A DNA stretch of 24,991 bases from a virus: positions 1 through 24,991 of the IMG/VR virus record IMGVR_UViG_3300025647_004194; one strand, written 5' to 3'. Of this stretch, positions 14,166-21,083 are shown one piece after another. Each line of letters starts with the position of its first letter. The stretch's first letter is position 1. A program made the translations under genes and the position numbers. Below the pieces are notes generated by a model. It did not search any database, was not told where the DNA came from, and was given only the letters and a program-made list of their open reading frames with translations.

Positions 14166-14830
14166 CAGGCAGCCCTCCGGTTGCTCATCTTGAGTTGGAC
14201 CTGCTCCCACAGCGGGCCCTCGACCTCGGCGATGCGGGCGCGCTGAGCAGCGGTCAGGGTCGGCAGGTCGGACTTGCGGGTGACGTGCTTCGGGGGCAGG
14301 TCGTCCACGAGGCCCAGGCGGGCCAGGTCAGCAGCGATGTCCTCACCGATGAGCACGTCAGCCTCCCAGTCGCCAAGGGCGTTCTGGGTGTAGTAGCGGG
14401 TGGCCCAGGACCAGATGCCGCCCTCGGCAGCGTCAGGGGCCCACTCGGCACCGATCTCACTGGGTCGCGTGCCGATGAGCAGGGGGAAGTCTCCCCAGCC
14501 CTCGTGAGGCTCCAGGGCGCCCTCGAGCACGTCCGCCCAGGCCATGGAGCCTCGGCCGATGCGAGCGAGCGCCTCGGGCTCGTTGCGTACACACCAGGCG
14601 TACCAGGACGGCAGCCAGGTGTAGGGGTCTCTCACCGTCGCCACGATGAGGCGCGACTCCCCCCAGCCGTGCAGCCGAAGCCACCAGGCCGGGAGGTGTC
14701 GAGCCGAGCCGTCCTGCAAACGCATGACCGCACGCGGCAGGCGACCCTTTCGGAGGATCACCTTGCTCGTGTAGACGGTCCCGGTGCGCGGCATGTCCGC
14801 ATGCACCAGGCGCTCGCAGGCGTGGCTCAT
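14165..14830 (-). CDS. Sulfotransferase-like enzyme (PAPS-binding fold)
   Basis: The 221-residue protein overlaps both neighbours by one base. MPRTGTVYTSKVI (residues 13-25) resembles the 5'-phosphosulfate loop of sulfotransferases, and TVRDPYTWLPSWY (65-77) resembles the 3'-phosphate-binding RDP...S element. Later, DVLIGEDIAADLARLGL and KHVTRKSDLPTLTAAQRARI fit the conserved second half of this fold, ending in a C-terminal helix. These enzymes move a sulfuryl group from PAPS to an acceptor hydroxyl or amine. The acceptor is unknown. It may be a host surface glycan, a virion protein or a sugar on the neighbouring lectin-like protein. The chain is short for the family and the catalytic base is not certain. 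Its tight coupling to structural genes suggests expression at virion assembly. Confidence 0.68.
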   Translation of the reverse strand: MSHACERLVHADMPRTGTVYTSKVILRKGRLPRAVMRLQDGSARHLPAWWLRLHGWGESRLIVATVRDPYTWLPSWYAWCVRNEPEALARIGRGSMAWADVLEGALEPHEGWGDFPLLIGTRPSEIGAEWAPDAAEGGIWSWATRYYTQNALGDWEADVLIGEDIAADLARLGLVDDLPPKHVTRKSDLPTLTAAQRARIAEVEGPLWEQVQLKMSNRRAA

Positions 14831-15909
14831 CAGCCGATGACCCGAGAGATCGCCTGGCCGAAGACGTAGATGTGCTTGGCAGCCGCAGCCCCGTCAGCGG
14901 CGACGCCGATGTAGGGGATGAAGTCGGTAGCATCGGTAAGGGCCGAGGTCGTCCGCACCAGCGTGTTGTTGAGGTAGCACTTGGCCACCCGGTCGCTCCC
15001 GATGATGATCTTGAGGTAGATCTCGGTGTCGACCGCGCCAGCCACGCTGGTGTCGGTGCTGGTGTCGGTGCCGCCGATGGAGTCCACGACCTCCCAGTTG
15101 CCGGAGGCCACGTCGTCCTCGTAGCGGAAGTACACCTGATCGTCGTCCGTGGCCTTCACCTCGGTGTTGGTCAGCTTGAGACCGGCCCAGATGATGGCGT
15201 TGGTGATGTTGGAGCCCGTCTTGATGTGGGCCTCCCACACGACGCTCTTGTCCGTGCCCCAGGTGACCTCGGTCCAGACAGACTGGCCGGCGTCCAGGTG
15301 GGGGAGCACGATGACCTCGTCACCGTCGGCGCCGTCCGTCTCGAGCTTGATGCCGCCCTCGGCGTAGTAGGTCACGTCGTCGGCGCTGGCGTTGGTGCCC
15401 AGGATCTCGAAGCGGGGATCGATGAGGTCAGACGCGGCGGTCGCGTTCAGGTCCGGGAGACCCTCGGCACCAGCGATCCACTTGAGCTCGAAGCGCGGGC
15501 TCAGGCCGTTGTAGCCCTGGGGGCGCGAGGTGAAGGGCAGGGCCTGCACGCCCGAGGCCGAGGGGCCAACGCCCTGACCGGCGATCTGCCATGCGCTGGC
15601 CGCACTGACCTGGACCTTGGCCCAGCCGCCGCCGGGGATGACCACGACCGCAGAAGCCGCGTCGTTGTTGATGGTGAGATCCTCGCCAGCCTCGCCGGCG
15701 TTGCGGATCTCGAAGTACATGCCCTCGTTGCCCTCCTCCTTCGGAAGGGTCACGGTCCGAGCGGCGCCGCCCGGGTCCAGGGTGAGGACCTGCGCGTCCT
15801 GACGAGTCAGGGTCAGGGCCCCGCTCATCGTGATGGCTTCGCCACCGTACTTGTGATGCACCTGACGGGCGATCACGAACGGGTTGCTGCCCTTCTGTAC
15901 CTTTGCCAT
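14830..15909 (-). CDS. Head or neck decoration/fibre protein with lectin-like C-terminal domain
   Basis: The product has 359 residues and a clean ribosome site (AGGAG, seven bases before ATG). After about 25 residues an N-terminal beta domain (LTLTRQDAQVLTLDPGG, VTLPKEEGNEGMYFEIRN, TINNDAAS) is typical of trimeric phage fibre or decoration modules that display a helper surface. Residues about 190-355 look like a concanavalin-type jelly roll (VWTEVTWGTDKSVVWEAHIK, NAIIWAGLKLTN, EIYLKIIIGSDRVAKCYLN). Such domains on capsids can bind host or environmental glycans. The gene follows the head-region genes after a large hairpin and precedes the sulfotransferase-like gene. The fold assignment is by pattern. 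Confidence 0.6.
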   Translation of the reverse strand: MAKVQKGSNPFVIARQVHHKYGGEAITMSGALTLTRQDAQVLTLDPGGAARTVTLPKEEGNEGMYFEIRNAGEAGEDLTINNDAASAVVVIPGGGWAKVQVSAASAWQIAGQGVGPSASGVQALPFTSRPQGYNGLSPRFELKWIAGAEGLPDLNATAASDLIDPRFEILGTNASADDVTYYAEGGIKLETDGADGDEVIVLPHLDAGQSVWTEVTWGTDKSVVWEAHIKTGSNITNAIIWAGLKLTNTEVKATDDDQVYFRYEDDVASGNWEVVDSIGGTDTSTDTSVAGAVDTEIYLKIIIGSDRVAKCYLNNTLVRTTSALTDATDFIPYIGVAADGAAAAKHIYVFGQAISRVIG

Positions 15910-15948
15910 TTCTGTTCTCCTATTCCCGGGCTCTCGCCCATTTCAGAA

Positions 15949-16010
15949 GATGCGGCCCGCGTCAGCGAACCATCCCAGGAGCGGCGAGGCGTGCCGCTGC
16001 GGGCCGCATC
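15949..16010. repeat. Large nested inverted repeat (hairpin)
   Basis: A perfect 12-base repeat, GATGCGGCCCGC at 15949-15960 and GCGGGCCGCATC at 15999-16010, encloses a second perfect six-pair stem, AGCGGC at 15980-15985 and GCCGCT at 15993-15998, which abuts the outer arm. On the minus strand it begins at the stop codon of the upstream gene and ends 39 bases before the decoration gene's start. A GGGC-GAGA-GCCC tetraloop-type hairpin lies just downstream on that strand. No T tract follows. It may be an RNA processing, stability or attenuation element. Confidence 0.6.
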
Positions 16011-16302
16011 AAGAGCTCCTCTTGGGTCGTCCGAGGCGGCGCTCCATGCGGTGCGCCTGCTCTCGCGCGATCCGTCGAGACGTAGCGGGGTCGTTCCCGT
16101 TGTCGATGAGCTGCTTGGTGAAGCGGTCCATCGTGGCCCGCATGCCAGGGACCTCGCCCCCGCTGGGAAGGTGGCGCATGTCCACCGTGTCAGGAGAGCC
16201 ACGCAGCCCATCAGGCAGGGCGATGTGGGCGAACGGGTCCGAGCCGCCATCCGAGCGGAAACGGCGGTCAGCGCGCTCCTCGGCGGTCTCGAACATGCTC
16301 AC
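16009..16302 (-). CDS. Small head-region protein, function unknown
   Basis: The 97-residue reading starts with GTG at 16302, overlapping the upstream stop (GTGA); ATG at 16296 is a close alternative. The first third is charged (ETAEERADRRFRSDGGSD), the middle has Pro/Gly turns, and the end is strongly basic and helical (IAREQAHRMERRLGRPKRSS). The stop codon lies inside the outer arm of the large hairpin. It is one of a chain of short genes after the capsid gene and may be a minor head protein or an assembly factor. Confidence 0.6.
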   Translation of the reverse strand: MSMFETAEERADRRFRSDGGSDPFAHIALPDGLRGSPDTVDMRHLPSGGEVPGMRATMDRFTKQLIDNGNDPATSRRIAREQAHRMERRLGRPKRSS

Positions 16303-16466
16303 AGCGCAGCCCCCTCAGTGAAGAGAGCGGACGCAGCAGCGAGGTCCTTTCGACGCAGGGCAACGCCCAGCTTCTCGTAAAGGGCGTTCATCTTGGCCTG
16401 CTTGTCCTTCTCGAGGGCAGCGGCCCGGCGCGCAGCAGCGGCGCTCTTCTTGGCGGTGGTGCTCAC
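16299..16466 (-). CDS. 55-residue basic helical protein, unknown
   Basis: A short frame begins with GTG at 16466 overlapping the previous stop and ends in TGA overlapping the next GTG (both GTGA overlaps), which strongly supports it despite its size. The product starts MSTTAKKSAAAARRAAALEK and ends LAAASALFTEGAAL, so it is Ala-rich, basic at the N-terminus and helical. The ending recalls the helical hairpin at the C-terminus of the preceding gene (GRYGDAAEQFAMAGVAAADA), so the two may be distant relatives. No function can be given. Confidence 0.6.
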   Translation of the reverse strand: MSTTAKKSAAAARRAAALEKDKQAKMNALYEKLGVALRRKDLAAASALFTEGAAL

Positions 16467-16807
16467 TTGAGTTCCGAGTTGGCAGCGTGGGCATCGGCAG
16501 CGGCCACACCAGCCATAGCGAACTGCTCGGCAGCATCACCATAGCGGCCCGATCGGGCGGCCTCGAGCGCAGCATCCATGGCCCGGAGCATGACCACGCG
16601 GGCTTCAGCCATCGCAGCCTTGAGCTCTCGGCGGGTGGGCGGAGCCACATCAGCGGAAGCCTGGACGGGCGTCTCATCGACGACCGGAGCGGCCTCGACC
16701 ACAGGCTCCACGACGGGAGCGGGAGCGGGGGCGGGCTTCTTGGCTGGGGCCTTCTTCGCCCGGCTCTTGCGGGGGGCGCGGGCGCGCTTGGGCTTGGTCT
16801 CAGCCAT
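16463..16807 (-). CDS. Ala/Pro/Lys-rich (histone H1-like tail) head-region protein
   Basis: The product has 114 residues and overlaps the upstream gene by eight bases (ATGGCTGA). Residues 1-31 are packed with Lys, Arg, Ala and Pro (KRARAPRKSRAKKAPAKKP), as in histone H1 tails. A Pro/Val/Ala/Glu linker follows, and then two helices at about 60-110. The basic tail could bind DNA or a capsid inner surface, while the helices may dimerise. The low-complexity composition limits homology calls. It lies in the head gene block after the capsid gene, so a role in DNA organisation or head assembly is possible but unproven. Confidence 0.65.
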   Translation of the reverse strand: MAETKPKRARAPRKSRAKKAPAKKPAPAPAPVVEPVVEAAPVVDETPVQASADVAPPTRRELKAAMAEARVVMLRAMDAALEAARSGRYGDAAEQFAMAGVAAADAHAANSELK

Positions 16808-17561
16808 CGGTGGTCTCCGTGGGTGCGGGCTTGGCGCGGCGAGTGGCGCGGCGCTTGGGGACGACGGGGGCGGTCTCCTCGGCGAGGATGCCGGTGTAGA
16901 CCTTGTAGTCCTCCTCCATCATCTCGATCCGCCCCTCCTGCGCCTCGACGCGGTGCTGAAGCCCGGGGTTCTTGCCAGCGACCTCGTAGAGGCGGCTGAG
17001 CTTCTGGCGCTCGGTGGCCATCTGCTTGAGGTAGAACTCCCGCAGGAAGGGGAGGGCGAGACCCGAGTCACGCAGGTGACGGCGGAAGTTCATGACGGCG
17101 GGGATCACGTCGTCGCTGTTCCAGAGGATCTCCTTGGTGGGCAGGACCACCGCCTCCTGGCCAGGCTCGATGAACCACTTGCCGCCGGTCTGCGTGTCGT
17201 AAAACTCGTCGTAGTAGAGGTAGTCCCCGAGGAGCGGGTCCGTCGGGTGGATGACCTTGGCGCCCTTGGCGGTGTGCCGGTTGAGCGCGGGCATCATGTT
17301 CTCGATCGTCACTTCGCCGCCGTGGGGGTCGGTGACGCCGTTGCATCCGGGCTGGCCGACGATGCGCTTGGGGCGAGGGAGCCAGCCGTAGCGCGTGCCC
17401 TTCTCGTCCGAGAGACCCACCCAGGACCACGACTGCGCGTAGTGGATGTAGACGTAGGGGTGCGCGGGGCGGTTGGCGCGACCGCCAACCGGGAGGCCGG
17501 TGGCCTGGGTGTTGTCGCGGTTGCGCTTCTTGGGCTGCGTGAGCCGCGTGACGCTGGACAT
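16800..17561 (-). CDS. Head-region protein of unknown function
   Basis: This 253-residue protein has a ribosome site GGAG nine bases before its ATG and follows the capsid gene. It begins with a basic, flexible stretch, then an aromatic core (PAHPYVYIHYAQSWSWVG, LGDYLYYDEFYDT), an alpha-helical section at about 160-225 (LREFYLKQMATERQKLSRLY) and a basic Pro/Thr-rich tail. No signal or membrane segment is present. The position suggests a minor head protein or capsid cement. I do not recognise the family. Confidence 0.65.
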   Translation of the reverse strand: MSSVTRLTQPKKRNRDNTQATGLPVGGRANRPAHPYVYIHYAQSWSWVGLSDEKGTRYGWLPRPKRIVGQPGCNGVTDPHGGEVTIENMMPALNRHTAKGAKVIHPTDPLLGDYLYYDEFYDTQTGGKWFIEPGQEAVVLPTKEILWNSDDVIPAVMNFRRHLRDSGLALPFLREFYLKQMATERQKLSRLYEVAGKNPGLQHRVEAQEGRIEMMEEDYKVYTGILAEETAPVVPKRRATRRAKPAPTETTDG

Positions 17562-17599
17562 GGGGGGTTGCTCCTGGGGTGCGTGAAGGGGAGGGGCAA

Positions 17600-17628
17600 G
17601 GTGCTCGAGCCATCACAGCCCGAGCACC
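17600..17628 (-). terminator. Hairpin after the major capsid gene
   Basis: Perfect eight-base arms, GGTGCTCG at 17600-17607 and CGAGCACC at 17621-17628, lie 11 bases past the capsid stop codon on the minus strand; wobble pairs extend the stem inward. TTGCCCCTCCCCTTC follows, a weak pyrimidine tail. Partial termination here would set a high ratio of capsid to downstream products. Confidence 0.5.
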
Positions 17629-17639
17629 CTGTCAGCGAA

Positions 17640-18569
17640 TCACGCGTCGCTGATGATCTCGACGCCGCGCAGGTCCTCAGCCTCGACCACCGAGGGGTAC
17701 ATGTTGAGGATCGCGGTGGTCATGGCGTTGGTCGCGTCACGGTCGCGCTCGACGAAGCCGATGCCGAAGTCCGCGAGGATCTCGGCCGGAGCCAGCTGAC
17801 CCTGCAGCAGGCGACGCCAGGAGCGCAGCGTGTAGGCGAAGCAGCCCATGCCGAACATCGCGCCAGACCGGTCGGCAGACGAGTTGACCAGGGTCACGCT
17901 GTCCGACTGGAAGAAGTTGATGCCGTTCCAGGAGCCCTTGAAGCCGGGACCACGGAGCGCCAGCATGTCAGCCGTCGCGGGCACGAACTGCTGAGCACCG
18001 GTCTCGCTGCGGAGGCTGGTCTGGAAGTCGTTGATCTGCACGGGGTGCAGGACACAGGCGAACTCGCCGGGCACGCTCTGGCTGTTCAGCTGGAACTGAG
18101 CGCTGTAGATGTCGTCCACGGTGAGGTCGTTGCCCGTGCCGGGGCCGACATCGTTGGCCAGCGCCGGGAAGAGCGCGCACAGCAGGTCGGTCAGGGTGAG
18201 GCCGATCGACTGGTTCAGGTTGTCGATCACCTGCTGCATCTGGACGGGGCCGCCGTTGATGCCCAGGAGGTCCGTCAGCTCGTACTGCAGGACGTAGCGA
18301 GCCCAGGTGTGCTGGTACTGGCTGGTCGTGTAGGCCGTGTTGGACTGACCACCGACCGTCTCGCTGGTAGCGGCGGCGGCGGGCTGGGGGACAGCGTCCT
18401 GGGTGATGTTGCCGGTGTCGGACCCGACGATGCCGTCGAGGTCGTCGAACCGCATCAACTGACGCAGGTCGGTGGGGTCGAACAGCTGAGCGATCAGCAT
18501 GTCCGTCATGACAGCGCTGATCTGACCACCGTTGGTCTGCAGCAGTGCGTGGGTGACTTCGTTCGCCAC
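17640..18569 (-). CDS. Major capsid protein (HK97-fold type)
   Basis: The 309-residue protein starts with GTG at 18569, with GGAG six bases upstream. It follows the scaffold gene after a 124-base gap, and its order after terminase, portal and scaffold is canonical. The sequence has an N-terminal helical arm (SAVMTDMLIAQLFDPTDLRQ), a long helical spine segment (YQHTWARYVLQYELTDLLGI, MQQVIDNLNQSIGLTLTDLL), the peripheral-type loop CVLHPVQINDFQ and a C-terminal strand segment (SGAMFGMGCFAYTLRSWRR). This suits HK97-like capsid proteins of this length. No protease domain is seen at its N-terminus. A hairpin follows the gene. Confidence 0.85.
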   Translation of the reverse strand: MANEVTHALLQTNGGQISAVMTDMLIAQLFDPTDLRQLMRFDDLDGIVGSDTGNITQDAVPQPAAAATSETVGGQSNTAYTTSQYQHTWARYVLQYELTDLLGINGGPVQMQQVIDNLNQSIGLTLTDLLCALFPALANDVGPGTGNDLTVDDIYSAQFQLNSQSVPGEFACVLHPVQINDFQTSLRSETGAQQFVPATADMLALRGPGFKGSWNGINFFQSDSVTLVNSSADRSGAMFGMGCFAYTLRSWRRLLQGQLAPAEILADFGIGFVERDRDATNAMTTAILNMYPSVVEAEDLRGVEIISDA

Positions 18570-18663
18570 GATGAACTCCGGGTTAGGGAAGGTTGGTTGC
18601 CTTGACCTACACCCGGTTTTTCACGCGCGGGGACGCGGGGTCTTGATGACTGCTTAGCACAAG

Positions 18664-18680
18664 TGACAACGTGTCGTCAA
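18664..18680. repeat. Operator-like repeat in the capsid upstream gap
   Basis: TGACAACGTGTCGTCAA shares TGACAACG-N-GTC with 21063-21074 on the opposite strand before the portal gene. It has TGAC/GTCA ends, giving partial twofold symmetry. Both copies sit in non-coding gaps, so a shared regulator or promoter element is possible. The rest of the 18570-18693 gap holds only GC-rich sequence. Confidence 0.3.
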
Positions 18681-18693
18681 TCGGGACGTGCTG

Positions 18694-19506
18694 TCAGCCC
18701 TCGACCTTGCCGCCGTCGATCATGAACTGCTGCCACGCAGCCGACCCGCCCGTGGGCTTGCCGTCCGCGCCGATGCGGCCTGCGCGCCACTGACCCTTCG
18801 CCCGGAAGCGGTTGATCTTGGCGCTGGTCCACTTCGAGCCGCTCTTGCCCGGAGGAGGAGCCGTGCCGGTGTGCAGCGTACCGCCCTGGCCGAGAGTCCC
18901 GATGACCTTGCCGGTAGCGGGGTCGACGATCTGCAGGCCCTGACCGGCCGGCTGCTCGGTCTCTTCCTCGAGCTCGTCGTTGGTCTCGGCCGCCTTGGGG
19001 AAGTGGACCCCGAGGAGGGGGTCAGCGCGCACGGCCTCGCTGTTGAGCCAGGTCCCGAAGTCCTCGGGCTCCGAGGTGCTCTGGGCGTACCGGTCGTACT
19101 CGGAGCGGGCGAGGTTCTGAACCGAAGCGTGGCCGAAGTTGCCGCCCACGCGCTGAAGCACGAGGTCCTGAGCGTGACGCTTGGCCTGCATCTGGAGAGC
19201 GCTGGTTGCCTTCTCAGCCTTTGCGGCAGCCTCAGCCGCGGCCTGCTTGGCGGCCTCGATCTGCTGCTGTGCCGTGGTCTTGAACTCGCCGAAAGACGAC
19301 AACTGCGCCTTGGCCTGCTTGAGGTCGAAGCGCGTGCGCTGGTAGCGCTCCCAAGCAGACTGATTCCAGCCCTCGGGCGCCTGCGTCGGCTCGAACTCGG
19401 CAGCGGACGTGTGTGCAGGCAGCTTCGGCTCAGCGGGGGCGGCCGGAGGCTGAGCGGCGGGCGCAGCAGCAGGCGGCGTGGGGACCTTGGGGGTCTCGTC
19501 AGACAT
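18694..19506 (-). CDS. Capsid scaffolding protein (probable)
   Basis: The 270-residue product has GGAG nine bases before its ATG and lies between portal and capsid genes, where scaffolds are encoded. Residues 1-45 are Pro/Ala-rich and disordered. Residues about 55-115 form a coiled coil (RTRFDLKQAKAQLSSFGEFK, AAAEAAAKAEKATSALQM), as in scaffolds that guide capsid assembly. A Gly/Pro-rich linker leads to a basic C-terminal section (KWTSAKINRFRAKGQWRAGR), the usual capsid-contacting end of scaffolds. No protease motif is visible, so the scaffold may leave intact or be cut by another enzyme. Confidence 0.72.
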   Translation of the reverse strand: MSDETPKVPTPPAAAPAAQPPAAPAEPKLPAHTSAAEFEPTQAPEGWNQSAWERYQRTRFDLKQAKAQLSSFGEFKTTAQQQIEAAKQAAAEAAAKAEKATSALQMQAKRHAQDLVLQRVGGNFGHASVQNLARSEYDRYAQSTSEPEDFGTWLNSEAVRADPLLGVHFPKAAETNDELEEETEQPAGQGLQIVDPATGKVIGTLGQGGTLHTGTAPPPGKSGSKWTSAKINRFRAKGQWRAGRIGADGKPTGGSAAWQQFMIDGGKVEG

Positions 19507-19511
19507 GGGGG

Positions 19512-21029
19512 TTACTCCTGGGATTCGGCGTCGTCGCCGGGGGACTCGTCAACGGGCAGGGCGGGGACGGCCTCAGCGATCTGGCGCTGGATCTCCGCCT
19601 CTTCCTGAGCGTTCTTGATGATGCGCGCGATCGCCTCTTCGCGGGTCATGCCCGGGTTGAAGCGCAGGAACTGGTCCACCTGCCCCAGCACGCCCTGCTC
19701 ACGCATCACCTTGGCCTCCTCGAGCGAGGCCTTGACCTCATCCAGGCTCAGGTTGAGATCCGCGTAGATGATGCGGTAGTCTTCCGGGTCCTCGGGGAGG
19801 CTCGTCCCCGTGAGGGCGTTGAGCAGCGTGGCCGACGTGGCCAGGCGCATCTTGTCGCCGCGCATCATGGGGACCTCGAGCGCCTTGCGAGCCTTGCGCT
19901 GCCCGTCCCTGCTCAGGGCGATGGCGTAGCCGCTCATCCCCGTGGAGCCGCCGCTGATGGAGATGTCCTGCGGCGCGACACCAGCGTAGACCGCGAGCTC
20001 AGCCGAGTAGGCGGCAATGGCCTCGCCTGCGCTTTTCGGGTCCATGGCGGGGGCGAACTGACCCAGCGAGCCCGACTTGTCAGTTCCGACGGACCGCCAC
20101 TGGAGCACGCCCATCTGGTTCATCCGAACCACCTTGACACCCTTGGCCTTCCCGTCCGTCATCGACGTGTTGCCAGCCATCACCGGCTCGGCATCCAAGG
20201 TCCAGCGCTGCGGGTGAGCCCCATCGCGAACGCCGGCCACCCAGTACGTCTTGAGGGCTGCGCCGGTGAGCGTGCCGTTGAAGACCTCGGAGCCGGCCCA
20301 TGGGCGCATGAGCGCGTTGCTGACCCGACGGTGGTACGCGGTCCACGTCCAGATCGGAGCGCCGGCTGCATCGGTGTAGATGTAGCGACCGCCGAGCCCT
20401 GGGGCGTAGATCTCGGTGACATCCTCCAGCGCATCGCCAGGGCTGTGCCCCTCGCCCTCAACCTCGACCTTGAACACCGGGTTGGCCGGGTCGCGCAGGT
20501 CGTAGGTCGTCCAGGTCCATTCCTTCAGCGGCGGACTGGTGTTGGGACGAATGCTCGCCTCGAGGTGCCTGACGTAGTTGGGCTGGTCGGGCATCTGGGG
20601 GTTGGGCGACATCTCGATACTGTTGAGCGGCACCACCTTGTGCCACAGCCCCCGCCCTTCGGTGAAGCCCGTGAGGACGAGCACGTCGTTGGTGCCCACG
20701 ACCAACTGGAGCAACTCTTGCGACTGCGCCCACAGCTCAGGAGGCATCAGCACCTCGAGCTCTTCGTCGGTCGTTCCCTCAGCCTCGACCACCGGCGGGT
20801 CGTCGTAGAGGGTCGACAGCTGCAGGTTGATGGTCAGCGCGGGATTGTGCGAGACCTCAGCGGGCGGCAGGAACTCCAGCACCTCGGGGGCGAAGAAGTC
20901 GGCCAAGCGCTCGTCTGCGTACTGGGACCAGTTGCCCGTCAGGACGGCGACACGCATGGTGACGTGCTCCCAGATCTCCTGGAGAGCCTCGTCCTCGGGC
21001 TTCGGGCGTAGCTTGCGGAAGTCGCTCAC
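19512..21029 (-). CDS. Portal protein
   Basis: The 505-residue protein is the size of a standard portal, starts with GTG at 21029 and lies next to the terminase. The N-terminal helical part (ALQEIWEHVTMRVAVLTGNW) leads to beta-rich wing regions. After about residue 340 comes the stem and clip region (AIAAYSAELAVYAGVAPQDI, MSGYAIALSRDGQRKARKAL). The C-terminus has the familiar crown pattern DLNLSLDEVKASLEEAKVMR followed by MTREEAIARIIKN. Portals form the 12-subunit ring through which DNA enters and leaves. No ribosome site is visible before the GTG; a TTACACT element ends six bases upstream, so a leaderless transcript is possible. Confidence 0.9.
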   Translation of the reverse strand: MSDFRKLRPKPEDEALQEIWEHVTMRVAVLTGNWSQYADERLADFFAPEVLEFLPPAEVSHNPALTINLQLSTLYDDPPVVEAEGTTDEELEVLMPPELWAQSQELLQLVVGTNDVLVLTGFTEGRGLWHKVVPLNSIEMSPNPQMPDQPNYVRHLEASIRPNTSPPLKEWTWTTYDLRDPANPVFKVEVEGEGHSPGDALEDVTEIYAPGLGGRYIYTDAAGAPIWTWTAYHRRVSNALMRPWAGSEVFNGTLTGAALKTYWVAGVRDGAHPQRWTLDAEPVMAGNTSMTDGKAKGVKVVRMNQMGVLQWRSVGTDKSGSLGQFAPAMDPKSAGEAIAAYSAELAVYAGVAPQDISISGGSTGMSGYAIALSRDGQRKARKALEVPMMRGDKMRLATSATLLNALTGTSLPEDPEDYRIIYADLNLSLDEVKASLEEAKVMREQGVLGQVDQFLRFNPGMTREEAIARIIKNAQEEAEIQRQIAEAVPALPVDESPGDDAESQE

Positions 21030-21035
21030 GCGCGG

Positions 21036-21064
21036 AGTGTAACCTATATCGTCAAGCCTGTTGA
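21036..21064 (-). promoter_or_regulatory. Candidate promoter of the portal gene
   Basis: On the minus strand TCAACA (21064-21059) and TACACT (21041-21036) are 17 bases apart; both match the housekeeping consensus at four positions. The -10 box ends six bases before the GTG start, and no ribosome site is present, so the message may be leaderless. An inverted repeat GTCAA-GCCTG-TTGAC (21051-21065) covers the -35 side and could be an operator. Confidence 0.4.
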
Positions 21065-21074
21065 CTCGTTGTCA
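21061..21074. repeat. Operator-like element in the terminase-portal gap
   Basis: TTGACTCGTTGTCA is an imperfect palindrome (TGAC/GTCA) overlapping the candidate portal promoter. It shares TGACAACG-N-GTC with the gap before the capsid gene. Confidence 0.3.
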
Positions 21075-21083
21075 GCAGGTGGC

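Noticed and set aside
14872-16380. 502-codon plus-strand frame opposite the decoration gene
   Set aside because: Antisense shadow that also crosses the nested hairpin and the starts of several coupled genes.
16578-18605. 675-codon plus-strand frame opposite the capsid gene
   Set aside because: It is antisense to the capsid and neighbouring genes, has repetitive Val/Gly/Arg/His/Leu composition typical of the complement of GC-rich coding DNA, and shows no ribosome site or motif.
19413-21011. 532-codon plus-strand frame opposite the portal gene
   Set aside because: Shadow of the well-supported portal gene; its composition is of the reverse-complement type.
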